A DNA stretch of 64,000 bases from NCBI RefSeq assembly GCF_009363055.1, contig NZ_CP045292.1, forward strand, positions 2,666,001-2,730,000, read 5' to 3'. The notes beneath the pieces are model-generated. The model searched no databases and was not told the origin of the DNA. It saw only the letters and a list, made by a program, of their open reading frames with translations. Position numbers and translations under genes: made by a program. The DNA is from Flavobacterium haoranii. Its GTDB lineage: Bacteria > Bacteroidota > Bacteroidia > Flavobacteriales > Flavobacteriaceae. This document shows, piece after piece, positions 26,405-35,606 of the stretch (position 1 is the first letter of the stretch; each line of letters starts with the position of its first letter).

Positions 26405-27242
26405 CTACTTCATTTTACTTTTATTTTTTATACAATTTTCTTTTTCTCAAGAAAAGGAACGAGAAGTTTTGGTAGGAAAAGTTGTTTCTGATTCGTTAGA
26501 AGTCGAGAATATTACAGTTTTAAATTTAAGTTCAAATATTGGTTCTGTTTCAGATTTTGATGGTAAATTTTCTATTAAAGCTCGAGCAAGTGATACATTA
26601 GTGTTTCAAGGGTTGTCGTTCGTTTCCAAAAAATATATTTTATTAGAAAGCGATTTTTTAATTAATGAATTCAAGGTTAAATTACAGGTAAAACTAAATG
26701 AACTCAACGAAATTGTTGTTACTCCAAATAGTTTAACGGGAAATTTAGCTGAAGATTCAAAAAAAATAAAAGTATATGTTCCAAATCTTGCAGGTATTGA
26801 TTTTAGTAAACTCAGTTTTCCAGACGATCAATATTCTAAAGTTGCAAATCCATTAGAGAAAAGTGGTTCTAGTCCACTGACGGGTATTAATTTTAATAAG
26901 ATTTTAGATTTATTTGATACTGCTGAAAAAAGAGAAAAAAGGAAAAAAATTAGAGCAGAAAATATTGCAAACGAAAAATGGTTAAGAGAGGTACAATCAG
27001 AATCTTTTTACGATCATTTAATGAAGCGTTATTCGCATAATTTTATTGTTGAAAATCTTAAAATTAAAAATGAAGACATTGTTTCTTTTATTGCTTTTGC
27101 CGATCCAGGTTCGTATCAACTTGCTGAATTTTTAAAATCTGAAAATGAATTAAAGTTTGTGGAATATCTTGTAGCAAAATCTTCTGAATTTAATCGTAAC
27201 AAATTGGAAGAAAATAATACTAATTTAAAATATGAAGACTAA
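26394..27242 (+). CDS. Exported protein with carboxypeptidase-regulatory-like domain (second of pair)
   Basis: A 282-residue secreted protein: signal peptide (MRNNYFILLLFFIQFSFSQ), one regulatory-like domain (LVGKVVSDSLEVENITV, SVSDFDGKFSIKARASDTL), then a helical basic region. ATGs at 26382 and 26388 are also in frame, but 26394 gives the cleanest signal peptide. It shares the motif GKVVSDS with the preceding gene and overlaps the following DUF6702-type gene by 11 bp. Function is unknown. Confidence 0.75.
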   Translation: MRNNYFILLLFFIQFSFSQEKEREVLVGKVVSDSLEVENITVLNLSSNIGSVSDFDGKFSIKARASDTLVFQGLSFVSKKYILLESDFLINEFKVKLQVKLNELNEIVVTPNSLTGNLAEDSKKIKVYVPNLAGIDFSKLSFPDDQYSKVANPLEKSGSSPLTGINFNKILDLFDTAEKREKRKKIRAENIANEKWLREVQSESFYDHLMKRYSHNFIVENLKIKNEDIVSFIAFADPGSYQLAEFLKSENELKFVEYLVAKSSEFNRNKLEENNTNLKYED

Positions 27243-27735
27243 AAAGCTATTTTTTTTATTGGTTTTTGCAGTTGTACTGTCATCATTTGCTGAGGTACAT
27301 AAATTTTATGTATCGGTTACTCAAATTGATTTTAATCAAAAAAAGTCTCGAATTGAATTTACAACTCGAATTTTTATTGACGATTTAGAAAAAGCCTTAG
27401 ATAAAAAATACAACACAAAATTAAATCTTGCAACCAAGCAAGAATCGGAAAAATCAAAAGAATACATCGAAAAGTATCTTTTTGAAAAAATGTCGATTTC
27501 GATAAATAATAAAACAAGAAAACTAGTCTTTTTAGGTTCAGAATATGATAATGATGTGTTAATTTGTTATTTAAAGGTTGATTGTTCTGAGAAAATAGCT
27601 ACTTTAGGCCTTTATAATTCAATTTTAACAGAATTATTTACAGAACAGCAAAATATTGTTCACACAAATATTAATTCAGTTAAAAAAAGCTATTTGCTAA
27701 CACAAACTGATAAAGAAACTAGAATAGATTACTAA
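27232..27735 (+). CDS. DUF6702-family exported protein
   Basis: A 167-residue protein with a signal peptide (FFLLVFAVVLSSFAEV) and a single beta-rich domain (VHKFYVSVTQIDFNQKK, FTTRIFIDDLEKAL). I recognise it as DUF6702, a flavobacterial family of unknown function usually placed just before this type of M1 peptidase. It overlaps the previous gene by 11 bp and precedes the peptidase by 10 bp, so four genes from 25655 to 30013 form one operon. Confidence 0.7.
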   Translation: MKTKKLFFLLVFAVVLSSFAEVHKFYVSVTQIDFNQKKSRIEFTTRIFIDDLEKALDKKYNTKLNLATKQESEKSKEYIEKYLFEKMSISINNKTRKLVFLGSEYDNDVLICYLKVDCSEKIATLGLYNSILTELFTEQQNIVHTNINSVKKSYLLTQTDKETRIDY

Positions 27736-27745
27736 TAGAAAACTA

Positions 27746-30013
27746 ATGAGAAAGAATCTTTTATTTTCTGCAATGACAATTGTTTTTTCAACAGTTTTAT
27801 TTGCGCAAGAAAACAAAACAGAGGAGCCTAGAAAACCAGGTCATTACAACGAAAACAAATTTCGTCAGTTAAATGAAGAAATTATGGCTTCGCCAAATAT
27901 GTATCGTTCAGCAAGTGGTGCTCCAGGGCCTGAGTATTATCAGCAAAAAGCAGATTACAAAATGAACCTTGAGCTGGATGATAAAAATGCTAAGCTTTAT
28001 GGTTCAGAAACTATTACTTATCACAACAATGCTCCAGATAAGTTAGAATATTTGTGGTTGCAACTAGACCAAAATATGCGTGCACCTCAGTCTTTAACTC
28101 CGTTACAAGAAAGTCAAAGAATTTCACCTGCCTATACACCAGATAGATTTGCAAAACAGTACATGGAAGAACCTTTTCAAGGAGGTTTCCATATCGATTA
28201 TGTAAAAGATGCAAAAGGAAATGCAATGAGTTATACCATCAATCAAACAATGATGCGTATCAATCTTGCTCAACCTTTAAAACCAGGAGAAAAAATTACA
28301 TTTTCTATTAAATGGTGGTACAATATCAATAACTACAGAGTAGACGGTGGTCGTTCTGGTTATGAAGAATTTGAAGACGGAAATCGTTTATATGTTATTG
28401 CGCAGTTTTATCCAAGAATGGCTGTTTACAGCGATTTTGAAGGATGGCAAAACATGCAATTCTGGGGTAGAGGTGAGTTTGCTTTAGCTTTTGGTGATTA
28501 TGATGTAAACATTACAGTTCCTGCAGATCATATAATGGAAGCAACAGGTGTACTTCAAAATAGAAAAGAAGTTTTTACGGCAGAGCAAGTAAAAAGATGG
28601 GAATTAGCAGAAAAAACTTTCGATAAACCAGTTATTATTGTTACGCAGCAAGAAGCTGAAAATGCTGAAAAAGGGTTTTCAGAAAAAAAGAAAACATGGA
28701 AGTTTAAAGCGCAAAATGTACGTGATTTTGGTATTTCTACTTCAAGAAAATTTATGTTAGATGCAATGGCGGTTAAATTAGAAACTAAAACACCAATGGC
28801 TATTTCTATCTATCCAAAAGAATCGAATCCATTATGGGGAGAATATTCTACAAAAGCAGTAGCACATACATTAAAAACATATTCTCATTTTACTTTTGAT
28901 TATCCTTATCCAAAAGCTGTTTCAGTTTCTGCTGAAGACCAAGGAATGGAGTATCCAATGATTTGTTGGAATTTTGGTCGCCCAGATAAAGATGGAAAAT
29001 ATACAGATAGAGTAAAATACGGAATGTTAGGTGTTATTATTCACGAAGTGGGTCATAATTTCTTTCCAATGATTGTAAATTCAGATGAAAGACAATGGAC
29101 TTGGATGGATGAAGGTTTAAACACATTTTTAGAATTCCAAGCGGAAAAAACATTTGATCCAAACTTTCCTTTAGATAGAGGTCCGGCTGATAAAATTGTT
29201 CCTTACATGAAAGGTGACCAAAGTTTTATTGCGCCTATTATGAGTAACTCTGAAAATATTTTCCAATTTGGTAACAATGCTTATGGTAAGCCTGCAACTG
29301 GTTTAAATATTTTACGTGAAACTATAATGGGTCCAGAATTGTTTGATTTTGCTTTCAAAACTTATGCAAACCGTTGGAAATTTAAGCATCCAACACCTGA
29401 AGATTTCTTCAGAACTATGGAAGACGCTTCTGCGGTAGATTTAGATTGGTTTTGGAGAGGTTGGTTCTATTCAACTGATTATGTAGATTTAGGTGTAAAA
29501 GAGGTAAAACAATATTATGTTACGCTTGAACCAACAGAAGAAATGAAGAATTTTGCACAACGTAGAGGAAGGTTTTTAAGAGATATGGGACCGTTTTTAT
29601 ATTTAGTAGACGAATCTAACAAAGAGTTTAATCCAGAAACTAAAAAAGCTTTCGAAGTGGGTGATGTTCAAATGTTAAACGATTATTTAGATAAAAACTT
29701 TACTAAAGAAGAAAGAAATGCTTTAAAAAGTCCGAAATATTTCTACGAAGTAGAATTTGAAAAATTAGGTGGAATGCCAATGCCAATTATCTCTGAAGTT
29801 CAGTTTGAAGATGGATCAAAAGAATTACATAAATTCCCAGCTCAAATTTGGAGAAGAAATAACGATACGGCGAAAAGAGTTTTTGCTACTGATAAAAAAA
29901 TCACAAAAATTCAATTGGATCCAAAATTAGAAACTGCAGATATTGATGTAGCTAATAATATGTGGCCAAAAGAAGAGTTACCATCTAAGTTTGATGAACT
30001 TGATAAAAAATAA
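27746..30013 (+). CDS. M1-family metallopeptidase (gluzincin), exported
   Basis: A 755-residue zinc aminopeptidase-like enzyme with signal peptide (MRKNLLFSAMTIVFSTVLFAQ). The zinc site is HEVGH (His433-His437) followed 18 residues later by Glu456 in WMDEGLNTFLEF, the M1 HExxH-x18-E pattern. The exopeptidase motif GAMEN appears as AEDQGMEYPM. It lacks a T9SS C-terminal domain that I can recognise, so it is likely periplasmic. It is last in its operon, followed by a terminator. Confidence 0.92.
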   Translation: MRKNLLFSAMTIVFSTVLFAQENKTEEPRKPGHYNENKFRQLNEEIMASPNMYRSASGAPGPEYYQQKADYKMNLELDDKNAKLYGSETITYHNNAPDKLEYLWLQLDQNMRAPQSLTPLQESQRISPAYTPDRFAKQYMEEPFQGGFHIDYVKDAKGNAMSYTINQTMMRINLAQPLKPGEKITFSIKWWYNINNYRVDGGRSGYEEFEDGNRLYVIAQFYPRMAVYSDFEGWQNMQFWGRGEFALAFGDYDVNITVPADHIMEATGVLQNRKEVFTAEQVKRWELAEKTFDKPVIIVTQQEAENAEKGFSEKKKTWKFKAQNVRDFGISTSRKFMLDAMAVKLETKTPMAISIYPKESNPLWGEYSTKAVAHTLKTYSHFTFDYPYPKAVSVSAEDQGMEYPMICWNFGRPDKDGKYTDRVKYGMLGVIIHEVGHNFFPMIVNSDERQWTWMDEGLNTFLEFQAEKTFDPNFPLDRGPADKIVPYMKGDQSFIAPIMSNSENIFQFGNNAYGKPATGLNILRETIMGPELFDFAFKTYANRWKFKHPTPEDFFRTMEDASAVDLDWFWRGWFYSTDYVDLGVKEVKQYYVTLEPTEEMKNFAQRRGRFLRDMGPFLYLVDESNKEFNPETKKAFEVGDVQMLNDYLDKNFTKEERNALKSPKYFYEVEFEKLGGMPMPIISEVQFEDGSKELHKFPAQIWRRNNDTAKRVFATDKKITKIQLDPKLETADIDVANNMWPKEELPSKFDELDKK

Positions 30014-30015
30014 AA

Positions 30016-30043
30016 AAAGGCACTTGTTAAAGTGCCTTTTTTT
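30016..30043 (+). terminator. Terminator of the M1 peptidase operon
   Basis: 10-bp stem AAAGGCACTT / AAGTGCCTTT with loop GTTA, then seven T. It begins 2 bp after the stop. Confidence 0.85.
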
Positions 30044-30057
30044 ATTCATTTGTATTA

Positions 30058-30073
30058 TATCTTTGTACCTTTG
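30058..30073 (+). promoter_or_regulatory. Two abutting -7 boxes before tatA
   Basis: TATCTTTG (30058-30065) and TACCTTTG (30066-30073) both match TAnnTTTG, back to back, 17 bp or more before ATG 30091. No clear TTG upstream; the region there is the preceding terminator. Confidence 0.5.
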
Positions 30074-30090
30074 TTTTAAAATTACAAATA

Positions 30091-30456
30091 ATGTTTGGTG
30101 TAGGTTTTTCTGAATTAATTTTCATAGTTTTTATAATTTTAATGCTTTTTGGGTCGAAAGAAATTCCTCAAATAGCTCGATTTATGGGTAAAACAATGGC
30201 TCAAATTAAAAATGCTACAAACGAAATTAAATCTGAAATCACGAAAAGTGCTCAAGATAATGGTTTTGATATGAATACTTTAACGGGTGGTGTTTCAGAA
30301 GAAATTGCTAAAGCAAAAACAGAAATTAATAATGCAGTTAATCCACTAAATCAAATAAATCCTTTAAACGATATTACTTCCTCAATTGAAAAACCTATTC
30401 AAGAAGCGAAAGAAGATATCGAAAATTTAACTGGACCTATTAAAAGACAAAATTAG
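30091..30456 (+). CDS. tatA: Sec-independent protein translocase TatA/TatE
   Basis: A 121-residue pore-forming subunit of the twin-arginine pathway. It has the short N-terminal membrane helix (FSELIFIVFIILMLFG), the hinge FGSKEIPQIARFMGK and an amphipathic helix, then a longer charged tail with PLNQINPLNDI repeats. It is followed 2 bp later by the PAP2 gene. No tatC is in this window. Confidence 0.92.
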   Translation: MFGVGFSELIFIVFIILMLFGSKEIPQIARFMGKTMAQIKNATNEIKSEITKSAQDNGFDMNTLTGGVSEEIAKAKTEINNAVNPLNQINPLNDITSSIEKPIQEAKEDIENLTGPIKRQN

Positions 30457-30458
30457 TT

Positions 30459-31016
30459 TTGGAACAATTACTTTCACTAGATAAAAAAATATTTGTTTTC
30501 TTAAACGGACTTGGTTCTGCACAATACGATGCTTTCTGGCTTTTTATTACCAAACAATTGCATTGGACGCCATTTTTTATATTGGTGTTGTATTTTGTGC
30601 AAAAGCAAATTGGTTGGAAAAAACTTGGAATAGTTGTTTTATTTATTGCCGCTTTAATTGCTTTTACCGACCAAATTACTAATGTTTTTAAATTCAGTTA
30701 TGAGCGTTTACGTCCGTGTAAAGATTTAGAAATAAGTTCAATTATAAGAATTGTAAAATGTAGTGATACCTATAGTTTCTTTTCAGGTCACGCTTCTAAT
30801 TCTATGGCAACTATGACATTTATTTTTCTACTTATGAAACAAAATGGAAAAAACTTGTATTGGTTGTACATTTTTCCATTAGTTTTTGCTTACAGTAGAA
30901 TTTATCTTGGGTTGCATTTTCCAAGTGATATCTTAACAGGTTACTTTTTCGGAATTTTATCAGGAACTTTGTTTTTTAAAATTTACGAAATTTTATCAAA
31001 GAAATACAATTGGTAA
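30459..31016 (+). CDS. PAP2-family phosphatase
   Basis: A 185-residue membrane enzyme with about five helices. All three PAP2 motifs are present: K-x6-RP as KFSYERLRP, the PSGH-type motif as FFSGHASNS, and SR-x5-H as SRIYLGLHFPSD. Such proteins dephosphorylate undecaprenyl pyrophosphate or other lipid phosphates; which one is not clear. Translation appears to begin at TTG 30459, 2 bp after the tatA stop, with no ATG nearby. Confidence 0.88.
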   Translation: MEQLLSLDKKIFVFLNGLGSAQYDAFWLFITKQLHWTPFFILVLYFVQKQIGWKKLGIVVLFIAALIAFTDQITNVFKFSYERLRPCKDLEISSIIRIVKCSDTYSFFSGHASNSMATMTFIFLLMKQNGKNLYWLYIFPLVFAYSRIYLGLHFPSDILTGYFFGILSGTLFFKIYEILSKKYNW

Positions 31017-31017
31017 T

Positions 31018-31659
31018 TTATAAAACTCGGCTTACCGTTAAACCGTCTCTAATTGGTAATAAAACAGTTTCAACCCTAGGGTCGTCTTTTAGTAATTGAT
31101 TATATTCTAATAAAATTTTAGTTGATTTATCTTTTGGATTGAGTTCCTCTAAAACTTTTCCACTCCACAAAACATTATCGCTTAATATAATGCCGCCTTT
31201 ATTCATCATGGGCACAATCATATTAAAATAATTGAGGTAGTTTTCCTTATCTGCATCAATAAAAACTAAATCAAATTTTTTATGTAAAGTTGGGATAATC
31301 TCTAATGCATTTCCAAGATGTTGGAATATTTGATCTTTATAAGCTGATGCGTCAAAATATTTTTTTTGAAAATCGACTAACTCTTCATTAACATCAATAG
31401 TGTCAAGTGTTCCATTTTCAGCTAAACCTTCTGCTAAACAAAGCGCTGCATAACCAGTATAAGTTCCTATTTCCAAAATATGTTTCGGATGAATAATTTT
31501 AGAAAGCATACTTAAAACTCTACCTTGAAAATGGCCACTCAACATGCGTGGTTGTAAAATTTTCTGATGTGTTTCTTTGTTAAGTTGAGCTAGTAATTCT
31601 GGTTCGTTTTCAGAATGTGCAGCAACATAGTTTTCTAATTCTTCCGATATAAAATGCAT
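31018..31659 (-). CDS. O-methyltransferase (caffeoyl-CoA type)
   Basis: A 213-residue SAM-dependent methyltransferase. Motif I is LEIGTYTGYAALCLAEGL, then DTIDVNEE, the metal-dependent motif FIDADKENYLNYF and the metal ligand region ILSDNVLWSGKV. This is the cation-dependent methyltransferase_3 family seen in many bacteria; the substrate is unknown. It is convergent with the PAP2 gene (1 bp between stops) and divergent from the glutamate-synthase-like gene. Confidence 0.88.
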   Translation of the reverse strand: MHFISEELENYVAAHSENEPELLAQLNKETHQKILQPRMLSGHFQGRVLSMLSKIIHPKHILEIGTYTGYAALCLAEGLAENGTLDTIDVNEELVDFQKKYFDASAYKDQIFQHLGNALEIIPTLHKKFDLVFIDADKENYLNYFNMIVPMMNKGGIILSDNVLWSGKVLEELNPKDKSTKILLEYNQLLKDDPRVETVLLPIRDGLTVSRVL

Positions 31660-31679
31660 AAAAAAAGAATGTTTTTGTC

Positions 31680-31700
31680 ATTCCGAACTTGATTCGGAAT
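31680..31700. repeat. Short palindromic repeat
   Basis: ATTCCGAA-cttga-TTCGGAAT, a perfect 8-bp stem preceded by TTGTC, between divergent genes. It is of the same general type as the palindrome at 8.65 kb. Confidence 0.45.
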
Positions 31701-31789
31701 CTTTAAATTGATGAGCTAAATTACAAAAACTTTTTCGTTCTATTAAGAATTTGATATTTTTACGAAATACATGTATTAAATTTATAAAA

Positions 31790-33370
31790 ATGAGAAAAGC
31801 CTTTCTAGTTTTTGCTATTACTTCACTATCTATTATAGGGATTTTAGGGTATGTAAATAGTAAATTTCTTTTATTACTTCTAATTTTTGTTCCTTTAATC
31901 CTGATGGGGTTTTATGATATGTACCAATCTAAACATACCATTCGTAACAATTTTCCATTATTAGGAAGAATGCGATATCTACTAGAAGAACTTGGCCCAG
32001 AATTACGTCAATATTTTATAGAAACAGATACGGATGGAAAACCTTTTAACCGTTTGCAACGAAGCATGATTTATCAAAGAAGCAAACACGTTTCTTCAAA
32101 CAAACCTTTTGGAACGCAGTTAGATGTTTACGATACCGGTTATGAATGGATTAATCATAGTTTGAATGCAATTCCTTTCGATAAATTAGCAGAAAACCCC
32201 AGAATAAAGATTGGATCTTCTCAGTGTGCAAAACCTTATTACGCAAGTATGTTTAATATCAGTGCTATGAGTTACGGTTCACTTAGTAAAAATGCAGTTC
32301 AAGCATTAAATGCAGGAGCGAAAATAGGCGATTTCTTTCATAATACTGGCGAAGGCGGTTTGTCTCCTTATCATTTAGAAGGAGGTGATGTGGTTTGGAA
32401 TATTGGAACAGGTTATTTTAGTACTCGAACTCCAGATGGTAAATTTTCAGTTGAAGAATTTTCGAAAAGAGCAACTTTAGATAATGTGAAAATGATTGAG
32501 ATTAAGTTTTCACAAGGAGCAAAGCCAGGACATGGCGGAATTCTTCCTAAAGCTAAAGTGACAGATGAAATTGCAAATATTCGTTTAGTTTCAAAAGGAC
32601 ACGATATTATTTCACCACCAAAACACTCAGCTTTTTCAACGCCTTTAGAATTGATGGATTTTGTGAAGTTATTAAGAGAAAATTCAGGAGGAAAACCAAT
32701 TGGGATGAAGCTTTGTGTGGGAAATAAATCCGAATTTATAGCTATTTGCAAAGCAATGGTACAAACAAAAACTTATTTCGATTTTATTACAGTTGATGGA
32801 GGAGAAGGCGGAACAGGTGCAGCACCACCAGAATATTCAGATCATGTAGGTATGCCAATGCGTGATGCTATTGCATTCGTGTATGATTGTCTAAAAGGTT
32901 TCGGAATTAAAGATGAAATAAAAATTATAGCTAGTGGAAAAGTAGTTTCAGGTTTCGATATTATTAGAACTTTATCACTTGGTGCCGATTTGTGTAACTC
33001 AGCTCGTGGAATGATGATGGCACTTGGTTGTATTCAAGCTTTAGAATGCCATGCAAATACATGCCCAACAGGTGTTGCAACTCAAGATCCTGATTTGGTT
33101 AAAGGTTTGGTTCCTCAAGAAAAAAGTGTTCGCGTGGCACAATATCAAAAAGAAACAGTTCATAGTGCTTTAGAGTTAATGGCCTCTGCTGGTCTACATC
33201 ATCCAGATGAGGTAACTCGCGATGTGGTAAGTACAAGAGTAGAGCGTAATGTTGTAGAAACTTTTGCGCAAACATTTCCTGAAATTCCAACTGGTTGCTT
33301 GATAAATGAAGAAAGTGTTCCTTCAAGTTTTCTTTATTTTTGGAGAAAAGCTTCAGTTGAACGATTTTAG
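31790..33370 (+). CDS. FMN-binding glutamate-synthase-family protein
   Basis: A 526-residue protein with two N-terminal membrane helices (from ATG 31790; MRKAFLVFAITSLSIIGIL) and a glutamate synthase central/FMN TIM barrel. Visible parts: MSYGSLSKNAVQALNAGAK, NTGEGGLSPYH, KPGHGGILPKAKV, FITVDGGEGGTGAAPPEYSD, and the 3Fe-4S cysteines in ALECHANTCPTGVATQDP. It lacks the amidotransferase domain, so it is not a whole GOGAT; its reaction is uncertain. The open frame begins further upstream, but ATG 31790 is the usual start. Confidence 0.85.
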   Translation: MRKAFLVFAITSLSIIGILGYVNSKFLLLLLIFVPLILMGFYDMYQSKHTIRNNFPLLGRMRYLLEELGPELRQYFIETDTDGKPFNRLQRSMIYQRSKHVSSNKPFGTQLDVYDTGYEWINHSLNAIPFDKLAENPRIKIGSSQCAKPYYASMFNISAMSYGSLSKNAVQALNAGAKIGDFFHNTGEGGLSPYHLEGGDVVWNIGTGYFSTRTPDGKFSVEEFSKRATLDNVKMIEIKFSQGAKPGHGGILPKAKVTDEIANIRLVSKGHDIISPPKHSAFSTPLELMDFVKLLRENSGGKPIGMKLCVGNKSEFIAICKAMVQTKTYFDFITVDGGEGGTGAAPPEYSDHVGMPMRDAIAFVYDCLKGFGIKDEIKIIASGKVVSGFDIIRTLSLGADLCNSARGMMMALGCIQALECHANTCPTGVATQDPDLVKGLVPQEKSVRVAQYQKETVHSALELMASAGLHHPDEVTRDVVSTRVERNVVETFAQTFPEIPTGCLINEESVPSSFLYFWRKASVERF

Positions 33371-33372
33371 TT

Positions 33373-33380
33373 TAAATTTG
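33373..33380 (+). promoter_or_regulatory. -7 box TAAATTTG before rlmN
   Basis: TAAATTTG ends 4 bp before ATG 33385, overlapping the gap after the preceding stop. If active, rlmN would be read from a nearly leaderless transcript. Confidence 0.45.
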
Positions 33381-33384
33381 CACC

Positions 33385-34425
33385 ATGCAAACTGAAAAGA
33401 AAGATATTCGAGCTTTAACCAAAGAACAATTACGCGATTTTTTTGTTTCAAATGGTGATAAAGCTTTTCGTGGAAACCAAGTTTACGAATGGTTGTGGCA
33501 AAAACGTGCGCACACTTTTGAAGATATGACAAATATTTCAAAAGAAACACGTGCTATGCTTGAAGCTAATTTTGTAATCAATCATATCAAAGTGGATACG
33601 ATGCAACGAAGCGAAGATGGAACGGTTAAAAATGCAGTTCGTTTGCATGATGATTTGATTGTAGAGTCGGTTTTAATTCCAACGGAAACAAGAACCACTG
33701 CTTGTGTGTCGAGTCAAGTGGGTTGTAGTTTGGATTGCGAATTTTGTGCTACAGCTCGATTGAAAAGAATGCGAAATCTTCAACCGGACGAAATTTACGA
33801 TCAAGTTGCAGCAATAGATAATGAAAGTCGTTTGTATTACGACCGACCATTATCAAATATTGTTTTTATGGGAATGGGTGAGCCTTTGATGAATTACCCA
33901 AATGTGATGAAAGCGATTGAAAAAATTACATCACCAGAAGGTTTAGGAATGTCGCCTAAAAGAATTACGGTGTCAACATCTGGCGTTTCAAAAATGATTA
34001 AGAAAATGGCCGATGATGAGGTGAAATTTAAATTAGCAGTTTCATTACATTCAGCAATTGAAGAAATTCGAAATGAAATTATGCCCTTTACCAAGAGTTT
34101 TCCATTACCCGAATTACGTGAAGCATTGGAGTATTGGTACAAAAAGACAAAAAGTAAAGTTACTTACGAATATGTAGTTTGGAAAGGAATCAACGACGAT
34201 AAAAAATCAATTGATGCCTTGGTGAAGTTTTGTAAATATGTTCCTTGTAAAGTAAATTTAATCGAATATAATCCTATTGATGATGGGATGTTTCAACAAG
34301 CTTCAAACGAAGCTATTGAAAATTATATAACGGCATTAGAGAAAAATAATATAGTGGTTAAAGTAAGAAGAAGTAGAGGAAAAGATATTGATGCCGCTTG
34401 CGGACAATTAGCAAATAAGTCTTAG
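33385..34425 (+). CDS. rlmN: 23S rRNA/tRNA adenine-C2 methyltransferase (radical SAM)
   Basis: A 346-residue radical-SAM enzyme methylating C2 of A2503 in 23S rRNA and A37 in some tRNAs. The iron-sulfur motif is Cys114-x3-Cys118-x2-Cys121 (GCSLDCEFCATA). The substrate/SAM region has MGMGEPLMNY and VSLHSA, and the mechanistic second Cys is Cys339 (DAACGQLA), which accepts the methyl group in the known mechanism. Length is normal. Confidence 0.96.
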   Translation: MQTEKKDIRALTKEQLRDFFVSNGDKAFRGNQVYEWLWQKRAHTFEDMTNISKETRAMLEANFVINHIKVDTMQRSEDGTVKNAVRLHDDLIVESVLIPTETRTTACVSSQVGCSLDCEFCATARLKRMRNLQPDEIYDQVAAIDNESRLYYDRPLSNIVFMGMGEPLMNYPNVMKAIEKITSPEGLGMSPKRITVSTSGVSKMIKKMADDEVKFKLAVSLHSAIEEIRNEIMPFTKSFPLPELREALEYWYKKTKSKVTYEYVVWKGINDDKKSIDALVKFCKYVPCKVNLIEYNPIDDGMFQQASNEAIENYITALEKNNIVVKVRRSRGKDIDAACGQLANKS

Positions 34426-34444
34426 TTTTTTTCTGAAATTTAAT

Positions 34445-34452
34445 TACTTTTG
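34445..34452 (+). promoter_or_regulatory. -7 box TACTTTTG before the polyprenyl synthetase gene
   Basis: TACTTTTG matches TAnnTTTG, 8 bp before ATG 34461; no clear -33 element. Confidence 0.4.
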
Positions 34453-34460
34453 AATCCTGA

Positions 34461-35441
34461 ATGAAGATAGTTGAGCAAATAAAACAGCCTATTACAGTCG
34501 AGATGGAACTTTTTGAAAATAAGTTCCGTGAATCGATGTCTACAAAAGTGGCTTTGCTTAACAGAATTACCCATTATATCGTAAACCGTAAAGGAAAACA
34601 AATGAGACCAATGTTTGTTTTTCTTACTGCAAAAATGGTTTCTGGTGGAACTGTAAATGAAAGAACGTATCGAGGTGCTGCTGTAATTGAATTAATTCAC
34701 ACGGCAACTTTAGTTCACGATGATGTGGTTGATGATAGCTACAAAAGGAGAGGTTTCTTTTCTATTAACGCACTTTGGAAAAACAAAATTGCAGTTTTAG
34801 TTGGGGATTATTTATTGTCAAAAGGGTTATTGCTTTCTATTGATAATAATGATTTCGATTTGCTTAAGATCATATCAGTAGCTGTTCGCGAAATGAGCGA
34901 AGGAGAATTACTACAAATTGAAAAAGCACGTCGTTTAGATATTACAGAAGATATTTACTACGAAATTATCCGTCAAAAAACGGCTACTTTAATTGCTGCT
35001 TGTTGTTCTCTAGGTGCTTGTTCTGTAAAACCAGAAGATGCAGAAACCATTGAACGTATGCGCAAATTTGGTGAATTAATTGGTATGGCATTTCAAATAA
35101 AAGATGACTTGTTCGATTATACGGATGATGCTATTGGTAAACCAACAGGAATCGATATTAAAGAACAAAAAATGACATTGCCATTAATTTATGCTTTAAA
35201 TAATTGTTCGCCAAAAGAAAAAAGTTGGGTAATCAATTCGGTAAAAAATCATAATAAAGATAAAAAACGCGTGAAAGAAGTAATCCAATTTGTAAAAGAT
35301 AAAAACGGATTACATTATGCTGAGCAGAAAATGATTCAGTTCCAACAAGAAGCGTTACAATTAATTCAAAACTTTCCTCAATCACCATACAAAGATTCTC
35401 TTACTTTAATGGTTAATTACGTTATCGAACGTAAGAAATAA
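34461..35441 (+). CDS. Polyprenyl synthetase (trans-isoprenyl diphosphate synthase)
   Basis: A 326-residue enzyme that extends isoprenyl diphosphates with IPP, most likely making the octaprenyl- or related chain for menaquinone. The first aspartate-rich motif is DDVVD (87-91, in LVHDDVVDD) and the second is KDDLFDYTDD near 215. The residue just before the first motif (HTATLVHDD) is small-side-chain, which fits a long-chain product. It stands alone after rlmN. Confidence 0.9.
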   Translation: MKIVEQIKQPITVEMELFENKFRESMSTKVALLNRITHYIVNRKGKQMRPMFVFLTAKMVSGGTVNERTYRGAAVIELIHTATLVHDDVVDDSYKRRGFFSINALWKNKIAVLVGDYLLSKGLLLSIDNNDFDLLKIISVAVREMSEGELLQIEKARRLDITEDIYYEIIRQKTATLIAACCSLGACSVKPEDAETIERMRKFGELIGMAFQIKDDLFDYTDDAIGKPTGIDIKEQKMTLPLIYALNNCSPKEKSWVINSVKNHNKDKKRVKEVIQFVKDKNGLHYAEQKMIQFQQEALQLIQNFPQSPYKDSLTLMVNYVIERKK

Positions 35442-35606
35442 GCAAATTTGTCAATAAGTCAATACGACAATTTTAATCAATGGCACATTGGCAAATAGAT
35501 AAATTGACATATTTTTTAAAATCATACAACCATTTTAAAATCATTCTCGTCTTTACTAATAGAAGGCGAAATTCTAAATTCAGAATTCTAATTTCTAAAT
35601 TCTTGA

